Shown piece after piece: positions 44,430 to 54,097 of a stretch of DNA of 64,000 nt. The notes under the pieces were generated by a model that searched no databases, had not been told where the DNA came from, and saw only the letters and a program-made list of their open reading frames with translations. Source of the DNA: Micropterix aruncella (taxonomy: Eukaryota; Arthropoda; Insecta; Lepidoptera; Micropterigidae). Every line of letters begins with the position of its first letter. Within the stretch, counting starts at the first letter, position 1. Both the position numbers and the translations under genes were made by a program. The stretch lies in NCBI GenBank assembly GCA_944548615.1, contig OX155963.1, positions 29,777,659 to 29,841,658 on the forward strand. Reading direction: 5' to 3'.

Positions 44430-45115
44430 ATATATAAGCCTATACCTATATACGTCTACAAAGCGATTGTCCTACCCATATTATTATATGTCTCCAAAAC
44501 GTGGTGCCTCTACAGAAAAGAGATTAAGAAATTAGACGTCTTCCACATGAGGTGCCTCCGAAACATCCTGAAGATAACGTGGGAAGACCGTGTGTCAAAT
44601 ACAGAAATGTTACGACGGACGAAAATGTAGGGCATGGAAGCTATGCTCATGAAAGCTCAGCTGAGGTGTTGGGGCACGTAGTGCATATGAAAGACGACCG
44701 CCTCCCGAAAGCCGTGTTTTATGCCCAACTCTCAAAAGGCGCACGCAAAGTCGGCGGACAGCACCTACGCTATTAATATGTCTTAAAAAGGCACCTAACC
44801 TCCAGTGGTATTCCACCTGAGAGCTGGGAGAGGGCTGCTCACAAATGCAGCGAGTGGCGCTCCATGGTGACCACCAAAGTTGAAGAGTTTAAGGAAGACC
44901 GGCTTGAAAACCTCTACTCGAACCGCCAACAGAGCAAAACTCGTCCGAAGCCCACTTACAACACTGCGGTGAACTCTACTGTAGTCGTTGTAATCGGACC
45001 TTTAGAAACAAACTGGTATTCACGAGTCACTTACGCGCGCATCTTCGAAAAAGTCCTGTCAACCAAGAGGTCGCCGTCATCGAAACACGTTGAGGAGGAC
45101 ATCATCACCTATACG
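44430..45115 (+). mobile_element. non-LTR retroelement, C-terminal region
   Basis: Frames read [48 protein letters not shown], then after frameshifts MLMKAQLRCWGHVVHMKDDR, LPKAVFYAQLSKG and LKRHLTSSGIPP. This is the region after the catalytic core of an endonuclease/reverse-transcriptase LINE (---CETWT-----L--FH-RCLR-IL-I-W-D---N). A C-terminal zinc-finger-like end expected in this family cannot be recognised. There are several stops, and no tail or TSD was found. Confidence 0.75.
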
Positions 45116-46003
45116 TGTTTAATAAGTTAAAATTGAACAGGAAAGAAAAATAGCTAAACACTATGCTTTGAGCTCCACTATGTTTTTTTAAGGCGAGGGT
45201 TATTTCGCGAGCTAAGTAAGGATAAGTATTATAATATAGTGTTGAAAACTAATATTAACTATAAAAGAAAACTAATAAAAGAAAAATATAAATAAATAGG
45301 AAAGATAGAGAAAACTTTTAAAAATATGGTATCTAATAAACGACTTTTCTAATTATACACGTATACCACTCTTCTGCATAAGCTGCGTTAAATTTGGGAA
45401 ACGATTTATTAGGTCAAATACAGACAAAAATGTATCATATTTTTTTAGAAACATATATTTTTTTTAAATTAGAAAAACAAATAAGTTGAAAATAATCTAC
45501 ATTTTTTTTAGCTTATGTTTTGTTACAGGAAATCTTTATTTAGATTCAAATATTGGATATTCAGTAAAACTTTCTCGGAAACTTAGGCCTAAACCAAAAA
45601 ACACTTGTACGATTTTAACCTCAGTTTGTCAAACACGATGAAATATAAAATAATGTAATGTGATCAAAATGTCGGCACAAAATAAATAAAATTTGTTTTT
45701 AATTTATCAGTACATACATATTAATAAAAATAGATTTTGCCCAATTAGATGGCATTATTTAAACTTGAGATTATTAAAACAGAATCTTATCATAGGATGC
45801 TTGCTTATCGGGGGGGAGGGGGGAGGGGGGAAGGGGGGGGGTGGGAGAAATAGCATCCCCTCGCCGAACAACGCTCCGTCTTTCTCAAAATTACGTACAA
45901 AAATTTTCGAGGAGTGTTTGGTATACAACTGAATGATTCTTAAAGTACCTTCCCCTTTTCGAGACACATCCAAGTTTTATTCTGAATGCTGCCGCCCGAA
46001 ATA
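45116..46003. other. non-coding; strong G-tract at 45810-45843
   Basis: GGGGGGGAGGGGGGAGGGGG-type sequence could form a G-quadruplex on the plus strand. Otherwise nothing recognised. Confidence 0.4.
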
Positions 46004-46266
46004 ATTTTTATTTTATTTTTTATTTATTAATTTACAATAACTTTATAATTATGTCATATACACACCATTAACATACTATGGCTGAGTTGGGAGAGATTGA
46101 GCACATCCTATGGTGAAAATGTCTATTCGCATTCCTAACTAGGTCAGAGACCCGTATCTAGGGATGCTGATTAATTCGCATTATTTATTTTTCATCTTCT
46201 TGCGTCACTTCAGTCTGTCCTTGTAACTTCGGTAATCTGACAGGAACCAGTGTTTAAACGTGGCTA
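46004..46266 (-). repeat. SINE with 5S-rRNA-like head
   Basis: Minus-strand order: TAGCCACGTTTAAACACTGG, then CTGTCAGATTACCGAAGTTA (the 5S start and A-box region, 46219-46266), about 40 nt of diverged sequence, then the body CAGCATCCCTAGATACGGGT, CCTAGTTAGGAATGCG and TGTATATGACATA, and an A-rich AATAAAA tail to 46004. The same body without head is at 18575. The block CCTAGTTAGG also occurs in the LINE 3' UTR at 40882-41442, which would suit a SINE borrowing a LINE tail. The head-body linkage rests on this one copy. Confidence 0.55.
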
Positions 46267-46519
46267 AGTTCGTCACATAATATTGAATTGGATTGTTTTA
46301 TTTTGCAGCTCTAATAAATAAATACTTACGGTTTTTGAAATAGTTCAATGTGCGATTATACGCTCTTGACATTAGCGATAATACGTAAGACATAGAATAA
46401 AATGGTAAAATTAATCGTTAATAGGTATTTAAATAAAATATGTTAAGTGCTATATATTTTGTGATTTTAAATATTTTTTAATATCAGTTTTACTTGTTGA
46501 ATAGGTTTCTAAAACGACA
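46267..46519. other. AT-rich spacer
   Basis: Nothing recognised. Confidence 0.3.
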
Positions 46520-46943
46520 ATAAAATTCGGTTGTGTTACCCTAAGACTTTCCCGGCAAGTAGAGCCTCCTCTCCCCGCCAGTAACCTTCCCCCCCACACA
46601 CACACCTAGGAGAGGCAACCCCTCTACCCGCGCGCTAATTCCTAGTATATTTTTAGTATTTTTCGTGGTATTATAACACTAATATTCCAAAACTGATTTT
46701 TTTTAAATATGGCGAACTTCGAATATTATTTGTGTAGCTTGAATGCGACATATTTTAACCGAAATTTCGTGTACCGAATTTCAAGTCTCTAAGTTCAATA
46801 TTTCGAAATTGGAGTATGACTAGCACGCCCTCTGGTAGACCGATTTCTATCACAATCTTTTCAACTCTTGCCATGACCAGATAATGCCTGTATGTCAAAT
46901 TTCAGGTGAATTGAATGAAGCGTTTGGGCGCTATCGTGGATGA

Positions 46944-47003
<60 letters not shown>
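46520..47003 (+). repeat. Repeat B, copy 3, ending in a (CA)n microsatellite
   Basis: The body matches 17695-18110 and the reverse of 11787-12310 (GACTTTCCCGGCAAGTAG, TTTCAAGTCTCTAAGTT, TTGCCATGACCAGA, AGCGTTTGGGCGCTATCGTG). It ends in (CA)n at 46945-47003. Copy 1 has GTGTGTCTGTGTGTGAG at the same place, so the CA tract is part of the repeat and has expanded here. Confidence 0.65.
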
Positions 47004-47005
<2 letters not shown>

Positions 47006-47229
47006 AGACTTCATAGACAGAAAGAGACAGAGGCACACTTCAGTCTGGAAACGGCATCGGTCGTTTGTGAATGTGCCTAAAAAATGTGCGTTAACAATAC
47101 TTTACCTCCTCGTCAGTTGGTAGTCCGATAAAGTAAAAGTAATCACCTCAAAACGATATCCATCCAAAGCAAAGTACGTAAAAGTTAAAGGAGAATAAAA
47201 AAGCTCGATAGGTATCAATAATTCTATAC

Positions 47230-47480
47230 AAACGTTACTGGATTATTGAAAGGTACGAATCGTTATCAGAATTTGTGGCAAAGCTTATAAACAATGCGAT
47301 TGTTTCTGCTGATGACTGCTATCATATCCAAGCAGTTAGTTAATTTACACCAGTATTGCGCAAATAATAAACTGTACTTAAACGTGAATAAATGCAAAAC
47401 CATGACCTTTTCCTGATTACCACGGTCAATACAAAACTCATATGACATCGAAGGGTACACTCCGCGTCAATCTTCTTGAG
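47230..47480 (+). pseudogene. LINE reverse-transcriptase fragment (I/Jockey-like)
   Basis: After a degraded ADDCYHIQAV (catalytic ADD box plus following residues), a shifted frame reads QYCANNKLYLNVNKCKTMTF, a stop, then RSIQNSYDIEGYTLRQ. This order (W---N-L-LN--KC----F-R------Y-I-G--L) is the RT thumb-proximal region of I/Jockey-type LINEs. Small fragment with stops. Confidence 0.7.
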
Positions 47481-48164
47481 CTCTCTACCACAGTCTCAAA
47501 AATGCTTACACAGATTAAATACAAGCTCGTCAAAACTGCACATGAGAAAGAAAATCAAATGGCCTCGTGCTAGACTAGAGCCGCTATATGTAACGGACTT
47601 CGCCGGCTTCCTTAAAACCTACGCATGTACAGCTAACGACAGAATATTTGATATCGTCATGATGTATTGAAAAAGTTATATCGAAGTCGAACTCACGATC
47701 ACAACACAGACGACGAAGATAAAATACAACACAAAACGTATTTATTTGTTACTCTTCTGATTGTACCGCTAAACGACAGACCGCTCAGACAAACACGTAT
47801 ATACTGAAAAATTATCACAGCCGAATTCAACTCAACACTAAACGAATTTATTAGTTATGTACTCGTCTGACTGTACCGTTAAACAGTTAGCTCCGGCGAG
47901 AATCATTATAGTCACGCGTAAACTCAACCTTTCTCCGTCATTCTCACAGGTATAAAATATGCCTATCCCTTTTTGGGTTTCAGTGAATTGGTGTTCAATA
48001 AATGCAATACGTGTGACCTGAGCATGTAGTTGTAGAGCTCAAGAAGTATGAATCTATCTGTACAACCTTGAAAGGATATCAAGTTTCGCCGACTTGGGAA
48101 AGAAGCGACTTTGGAATGCTTTGCTTCAATCTTATATTGAACAGATGATTTCCGAAGTTGCTGT
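47481..48164. other. non-coding, nothing recognised
   Basis: It may be further decayed sequence of the same LINE as its neighbours on either side, but no motif can be read. Confidence 0.35.
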
Positions 48165-48400
48165 GATTTACTTGTAGGGTAACAAACCCGTTCAAGGCTT
48201 ACCTCGTTGTTATACTCCTGTTTACATACTAGCCCGAAGCAGATTGGAGTATGGCAGCATAGAATCCAGGTTATCAACAATATACAAGGTAAGTTTTAAA
48301 TAACCGGCATCCTTCAAGGACTAAATCAGTACGAAATAAGCACCTTTAGAAAAAAATTTAGACAAAAACAAAAGGTAGAACTTGATTGTTAAATAAAAGT
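48165..48400 (+). pseudogene. LINE ORF2 fragment, possibly the same element as 47230
   Basis: LARSRLEYGSIESRLSTIYK matches the LVRSKLEYGS-----P-Y----IE-IQ--F motif found downstream of the RT core in I/Jockey-type LINEs, in the same orientation as 47230-47480. The distance is larger than in an intact element, so intervening sequence has been inserted or decayed. Confidence 0.6.
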
Positions 48401-48646
48401 TTGACAAGCGTTTGAGCGTGCTGCGCTATCTAGCGGCAAGTAAAATTTCGCTAAAAAGCAATACTAGCGATAATTTACCTAATTCTAGATGGTGCATCGA
48501 GCATACCGGTTGTTCAGTACTCACCATGTACAGGGTGTCTGGCGGCAGATTTATGTTTTTAAATCTTATTATTTTAAAAAGTAATAAACGGCGAAGGGGG
48601 GGAGTGGTGTCATTCGAACCACCAATCGTGCGGATTCGTCATCACA

Positions 48647-49834
48647 ATGCCGCAGTGGTCGAGTGAGCATCGCGCGTTAGCTGTCGAGGCGTTCTTTAAA
48701 GGCGGCGATTCTTATGTTATCGCTCGTCGACAGGTTTGTGCCAAGTTCAATATCCGACGGTTAAGTGATGGACCAAGAGTGAATTTAATTCGTTCTTGGA
48801 TGGAGAGATTCCGTGCAACTACTTCCGCTATGAACAGTTCACGTCCGGGTCCTAGCCAGACTACAAGGACCGCCACAAACATTGAACTCGTTGAAAGAAG
48901 TTTAGATGAAAATCCCCAACTTTCGATACAGGAAAGGGCAGCCTTATTGGGACTCTCCAGAGCAGCTGTCCATGAAATTTCGAAAAAACACTTAAAGTTC
49001 CATCCTTTTAAAATCCAAATCATCCAAGAATTGAAGGAGGACGACTTTGTGTTACGCAAACAGTTCAGTGAAACAATGTTGCAGAGGTTTCGCACTGTGA
49101 ATTCAATTTTTAGGAGTGACGAGGCTCATTTCCATTTAAACGGCCATGTTAATAAACAGAACTATCGTTACTGGGCTCCACGAACCCTAAATCCAAGAAT
49201 TAAACACCACAAACCGCTGCATTGCCCGATAGTCACCGTTTGGTGTGCTTTGTCCACGAATGGGATTATCGGCCCATTTTCCTTTGAGAATGCTCGAGGA
49301 CAAGCGACGAATCTGCCTTAGAACAGGCCTAGGCCTAGTTAGGCGACTGTGTCAATCATAAAAATAATGTCGCATCAATTTCTTGCTAACATCTTAATCA
49401 AATATGACATTAATTTTTTACTAGATGTGTTACTACTAAATAAAAAAATAAAAAAATGTCAACAGCGAAAATTATGGAAGAATGATAACGGATTTCTTCA
49501 TGCCGAATCTGCGAGCTCATCCATCGTTCTCGTCGCACACGTGGTTTCAGCAGGATGGGGCCGCCCCGCATACGGCTAGAGCTTCAATGGATTTGCTGCA
49601 AAAGCTATGCCTCACAAACTGATTAGTCGCTTTGGGGACATCCCATGGCCACCAAGGTTACCTGATTTGAACCCGATGGTTTTTTTTTTATGGGGATATC
49701 TCAAAGAAATGGTTTACAACAACAATCCGCGTACTGTCGAGGCCCTAAAAGATAACATTCGTCACGAAATTCGAAGCATTCAACCGGGATTGCTGCAGAA
49801 AGTTGCACGAAACGCGAGGCTTCGTTTCGAATAA
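48647..49834 (+). pseudogene. DD41D-type transposase, inactivated
   Basis: The ATG at 48647 gives MPQWSSEHRALAVEAFFKGG, the start typical of insect transposases with a DUF4817-like N-terminal domain. Helix-turn-helix part: LSIQERAALLGLSRAAVHEI. First catalytic aspartate: FRSDEAHFHLNGHVNKQNYR, then TVWCALSTNGIIGPFSFENA. The frame is then broken by a 145-bp insertion, resumes as NSENYGRMITDFFMPNL and TWFQQDGAAPHTARASMDLL (second aspartate), has a frameshift near 49603, and ends PPRLPDLNPMVFFLWGYLKE to a stop at 49834. Counting gives 41 residues between the second aspartate and the third catalytic position, which reads valine instead of aspartate beside a T-run. Dead through insertion, frameshift and loss of a catalytic residue. 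Confidence 0.88.
49313..49457 (+). mobile_element. short LINE-tail insertion inside the DD41D transposase
   Basis: The transposase reads GQATN up to 49312 and VNSEN from 49458; removing the intervening 145 bp restores an unbroken frame. The insert contains AACAGGCCTAGGCCTAGTTA and GGCGACTG, then AT-rich sequence ending AAATAAAAAAATAAAAAAAT. That is the layout of the LINE 3' ends elsewhere in the window. The TSD is short at best (AAT). Confidence 0.75.
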
Positions 49835-49990
49835 TGTGTGCATCTCAATGGAAGACATTTCGATGAAATTATTAAAAAAAAATGAAATCCGCATGATTTG
49901 TGTAACTGATCATATAATTAATAATTTTTTTTATTGTATAATGAATTTTCTATTTAATTTTAAAATCATAAATCTGCCGCCACACACCCT

Positions 49991-49992
<2 letters not shown>

Positions 49993-50051
<59 letters not shown>
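49993..50051. repeat. (AG)n microsatellite
   Basis: About 29 uninterrupted AG units abutting the right TIR of the DD41D element. Confidence 0.97.
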
Positions 50052-50054
<3 letters not shown>

Positions 50055-50056
50055 GA

Positions 50057-50360
50057 AAAAACAACGCATATAAATATTAAGGTATGTTACGTTAAACATT
50101 GTAATCTACATGCATATTAAATATTAAATTCATAATCTTATCATTTTTATAGTTGTTTTTGACAAATTATGTTAACCAAAGTTAACATAATTTGTCAAAA
50201 ATGTATAAAACGAAAATGAAATAGCAGACACTTACATATTACTGTTAATCCCATTTAAAAGAATTGGCATGCTCAAAAAAATCACCCAGCTTATAGAAAA
50301 TATGTGTGGATTGCAGCTTTTGTTTAATAAACCTTTCAAACGCTTTTTTCCATATTTCAA
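50057..50360 (-). mobile_element. LINE family A, copy 3, with a hairpin insertion
   Basis: The minus strand ends ORF2 with FERFIKQKLQSTHIFYKLGD, then FFEHANSFKWD, one residue different from copy 2. The 3' UTR continues to 50057 with GGTATGTTACGTTAAACATT, TGTAATCTACA and ATATTAAATTCATAAT. The segment between CATAATCTTAT and TTACATATTA differs from copies 1 and 2 and contains the 21-bp hairpin at 50156. It is truncated or rearranged upstream of about 50360, and the GAATACT tail is missing. Confidence 0.8.
50156..50201. repeat. perfect hairpin inside LINE-A copy 3, 21-bp arms, 4-nt loop
   Basis: The left arm ends ACAAATTATGTTAAC; the loop is CAAA (50177-50180); the right arm is its exact reverse complement. 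LINE-A copies 1 and 2 have unrelated sequence at this point, so the hairpin is specific to copy 3. Confidence 0.95.
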
Positions 50361-50859
50361 TCAATAATCGACGTCTAAATAAACGTCGTTGGAGTCGCAG
50401 AATATTTGCAGTATTCATCTTAATACTTTTCAGATCAAAAAGCTTCGAAACAAAATACATTACCTACATTCTTACCACCATACTTACCTACATTCTCTTA
50501 TTCATAGAAAATGAACAGATAAAACAGGCATGACGTTTAACCACTGAATCCTTTTATTTGAGTGCTGCTTTATGACATCTCATATTGTGACAAGAGCTTG
50601 AGGGGGCCGAGAGCGTTTAATATAGCGTATTAAATGTAATTTAATGGCGGATTCGAAAATCAACTGTAAGAATGTAAACACGCGTTTTCCCCGGCAATAT
50701 TGTTAAAGGGGAGTCCCAGCGCTCTGATTTACATATGCTAGTATAGTGGCAGCCTCATGTCAAATTCTCGGCGCACAAAAAAAGGCGGCGATGCTTGCGC
50801 TGTTGGCCAGAGGCGAGCGAGACCGAAATGCGAACTTCACGTAGGTACCGGCATGACTG
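50361..50859. other. non-coding, nothing recognised
   Basis: A GC-richer start at 50757-50830 may be the worn outer end of RepA copy 5. No gene seen. Confidence 0.35.
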
Positions 50860-51232
50860 GCGACCGGGTCGGGCTATCTTCTGAAACTGTGGGGCGACCT
50901 ATCCGACGGCATCCACGCATGAAGTGCGAGCCTGGGTAGGACTCTGGCCTTATGGTCAGTTTCACCTAGGAATCAACCTTCTGGCGCTCCTGGACGGTCT
51001 GCGCACCGTGCGGCGTAAGCCAATCGACTGTGCACTCTGACTAACAGTCGGGGAAGTCTGGAAGCAGTACTGTTTCCTATAAAGCGGGGGTGGTTGCGGA
51101 CCTTACGTGGACTAGCTAGACGGTGGACTGTTTTGTCCTCAAGTCTTCTGCGCTCACTCCAAGGAGATAGAACGACTAATCGTTAAAACTTCCTGGGCTC
51201 GCCGGCTGTAGTCGACAACCCAAGTTGTATCT
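50860..51232 (-). repeat. RepA copy 5, internally deleted
   Basis: The right part (51120-51232) is the reverse complement of the RepA start (GACAACCC end, then TTCTGCGCTCACTCC). The left part (50860-51110) is the reverse complement of the last ~250 bp (CTGGCGCTCCTGGACGGTCT, GGCGTAAGCCAATCGA). About 270 bp of the middle is missing at 51110-51120. Oriented away from copy 6. Confidence 0.8.
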
Positions 51233-51348
51233 TCTGAAAATTCTTGATTACGCGCAAACTAGTGCGCATACATGATATACAATTTCCTTATACATTTTTA
51301 TACATACTTTCCTTTATAAACTTTTCGTCGATAGCATCTAACTAGAGT

Positions 51349-52000
51349 TGTCAACTACAACAGGCGAACCCGTCACCTCAGGAAGTTTTAACGATTAGTC
51401 GTTCTATCTCCCTGGAGAGAGCGCAGAAGACTTGGACAAAACAGTCCACCGTCAAGCTCCGCCACATGCCCGTAAGAGGCCAACGCCTTAACCGCGAGAT
51501 AGCCAAGAGCAATACCCAGCGGGCTTACACTCACGCCCTTACTTCCAATTGCGACCAGATTACTCCAGTCTCTCGATTACTTACAAGTTCGAGGTCGCTT
51601 GCGTGGTCCTCTCCCTTACGAAGCGGTGAAACGGTGTATACCGAATCTATCGCGGATCACCGCATCCTTTGCCCGGCTGTTCACCCAGGGTCGTGTAGCC
51701 GACGGTCGTTTTGAGAGCAGTCGCCGTAAGGTCCGCAACCATCCCCGCTCTATAGGAAAGAGTACTGCTTCCAGACTCCCTCGACTGTTAATCAGAGTGC
51801 ACAATCGATTGGCTTACGCTGCACGGTGCGCAGACCGTCCAGGAGCGCCAGAAGGTTGATTCCTAGGGGAAACTAGCCCTAAGGCCAAAGTCCTACCCAG
51901 GTTCGCACTTCATGAGTGGAGGCCGCGGGATGGGTGTTGACCCGTAAGTGTGACCAACCCTGAACAGAATGGGTCTTGGTGGCCAACTCAGCAAGCCCGG
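51349..52000 (+). repeat. RepA copy 6, the most complete
   Basis: It starts CTAGAGTTGTCAACTACAAC and runs collinearly with copy 2 to GGCCAACTCAGCAAG, where copies 1 and 2 go on to GGGCCCATTA. Here the end reads GCCCGGGCCCCTTGG. The TTCGAGGTCGCTTGCG block at about 51585 resembles a Pol III B box weakly, but no A box at the proper distance is evident. Confidence 0.8.
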
Positions 52001-52087
52001 GCCCCTTGGCTCTGTGATATTTCTTGTGAACTCGTTAAGATCTATCTACGCTCAAGACGACATAAGACCGGAGAAAAATATCTTAAA

Positions 52088-52190
52088 TGGGCGCACCCGC
52101 CAAGAAATAGGCGGGGGATCACAGCTATAGGGTTTTACCAATAAAATCCAGCATTGATGAAGCGTCAGGCACAGAGTCCACGGGAGTCCA
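52088..52190 (+). repeat. Repeat D, copy 2
   Basis: Matches 13268-13378, including GGGTTTTACCAATAAAATCC, AGCGTCAGGCACAGA and TCCAC. Follows RepA copy 6 by ~90 bp; copy 1 has no RepA next to it, so the two families are separate. Confidence 0.65.
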
Positions 52191-52736
52191 GTCCATGGGA
52201 AATCTCTATAGTTACCTAGAAAATATTAAACATTTGGCGACCGAAATATGAGAATGGAAGACCTACTTATACCTAAGGAAAGGTTTAATTTCAAGGAACA
52301 AATTATTCAAAAAAATATTCAGAGCTCTAATTAATTAATTATATTATTCTTTTTCCATTTATGTGTATTTTAAATACACAACTTACATTTTAAATTTATA
52401 TAATTTTCATGACCGCTCGATATAATAACAGAGTAAATGTATAGTGGCAACTTTACGATTAATGAGATACATTTCTTTTTCTTGATTTGTCTCATTTACC
52501 CATATTATAAAAGTATAAGTAAGTTATTCTGGAAATGTTTTAATTAAAGAGGCTAGCATTTGTAATTGCGGGACAGGAGGTAAAATTATGTTTACACTCT
52601 TCAGGCGGTATGAATTTACAATATGTTTTTACGTATGCTTCACAAGAAGGGCCTAATTAAATCAAACTTTGTAGCTTTATTATATCCTAAATTTAATATC
52701 TTAACCGAGAAATGCATAATGGTACATATGTAGGTT
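52191..52736. other. AT-rich, nothing recognised
   Basis: No supported feature. Confidence 0.4.
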
Positions 52737-52740
52737 TTAA

Positions 52741-53060
52741 GGGGCTCCCTAGACGATCAAGCATGCTTGACAAGAATCGCGTCGCGGGCTGGGAGGGGAT
52801 CGTAAACCGCAGGAAAAATGCAAATATTTTTTTTTAATATTTTCCAAAAATGCCTAATTTTGTAGTTTATATATACCAGGGAGTCAAGTCATTGATCATT
52901 CAATTACGTCTAATTTATATTAATCCCTGGTATAAACTACAAAATTAGGCATTTTTGGAAAATATTTTTTAAAAATATTTCCATTTTTCCTGCGGTTTAC
53001 GATTCTTTCCCAGCCCGCGACGCGATGCTTGTCAAGCATGCTTGATCGTCTAGGGAGTCC
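52741..53060. mobile_element. long-hairpin MITE with TTAA target duplication
   Basis: TTAA flanks both sides (52737-52740 and 53061-53064). The arms, about 145 bp each (52741-52888 and about 52920-53060), are near-perfect inverted copies: GGGGCTCCCTAGACGATCAA at the left end against, on the right in reverse, GGACTCCCTAGACGATCAAG. The loop is about 35 nt. The TTAA TSD fits piggyBac or Sola3 relatives; the terminal G-rich start does not settle which. A transcript would form a very long stem, a possible small-RNA source. No coding capacity. Confidence 0.9.
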
Positions 53061-53064
53061 TTAA

Positions 53065-54097
53065 CAGCAGCAAACGTAATATATGACCGGTTAAGTTATT
53101 TATTATCTTTTTTACCACCCCTTACCACTATTGCAACTGTATGGACTACAATGGTGGAGCTAAGTCTATACTAATTTGTTACTTGTTAATATCTTTGATT
53201 ATATGGGATATTAGATTGCTCAATGCCGTACTAAGTTTTGGCAGCTAAGATTTTACTACAAAACGTGGCGTACTTAACCTGCTTACACAGTATCCTAACT
53301 CAAAATAAAACAATAGTATTTTTTCAAGATATTATTATTTTAATATTATTTAAATGGAAAAACACTAATAATATTTACAATAAAAATACAATTTTGATTT
53401 GCTATACAAGTTTTAATATATAATAATTAGGCGCTTTAATGTTCAAATAGTCAAATAGCAAATAGTCAAACAATAAAAGATGGCATTCTATAAATCTCTC
53501 TGTAATGTTTCTGTAATGTTGTAATGTTTCTGTTTCTCCGTAATCTCTCCGTAATGCCTATATAAAATGCAATGTCACTAACAATTTTATGGTATTATTG
53601 TTTTCATTGTAATAATTAATATTGGGTTTTTATAATCAATGAGTCTTTAAATTAAATTATCATTCATTGGTAATATTATTGTAGATGGTCAAATTAATTG
53701 CTATTAGTTTCGTCGAGCAATACTACTAGCGTAACCTGCTTGCCGCTGGCGTATAAGGGTTGCCAGACGTACTATGGCATTGAGCAATCTGATCTACTAG
53801 GTAGGTAATAGTTATCATTATCAAGAAATAAACTTGAGTTGTCTGGCGACCATTTTTATTGTATTTATTTATTTATTTTATATATTTATTTATTTATTTA
53901 GTTCTAGTAAAATATTTAAATGTTATCTAATCACTACATTTATTAGGTTCACATGGACAGTAGATAACAGTCGATCAATATATAATATGGAAAAAATGCC
54001 GGGTGGCATCTATTAGGCATTAAAATATCAATTTTCTGACGAAAAACAACGACGAAAAATTTAAATTTGTAAATTTTCATTATTCCTTTATTTTCGA
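53065..54097. other. AT-rich, nothing recognised apart from a weak repeat
   Basis: 53205-53310 resembles 2330-2560 (see that entry). 53725-53840 contains GGGTTGCCAGACG near AGTTGTCTGGCGACC, of unknown meaning. TTTA-type simple sequence at 53860-53900. Confidence 0.4.

Larger units (their letters stand above)
48531..49991 (+). mobile_element. Tc1/mariner-superfamily transposon of DD41D (rosa-like) type
   Basis: TIRs of about 33 bp start CAGGGTGTCTGGCGGCAGAT at 48531. On the right the reverse complement starts CAGGGTGTGTGGCGGCAGAT at 49991. TA precedes the left end (48529-48530). The right flank is AA, directly adjoining a GA microsatellite, so that half of the TSD has mutated or been replaced. 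The element is 1461 bp including a 145-bp foreign insert. Confidence 0.92.

Noticed and set aside
46945..47003. Separate (CA)n microsatellite feature of interest
   Set aside because: Repeat B copy 1 has a shorter GT/CA stretch at the same position, so this is expansion of an internal part of the repeat.
48600..48665. tRNA-like stretch with TCATTCGAACCACC on the minus strand
   Set aside because: It resembles a B box and A box weakly, but it lies between the TIR and the start codon of the DD41D transposon and no cloverleaf can be folded.
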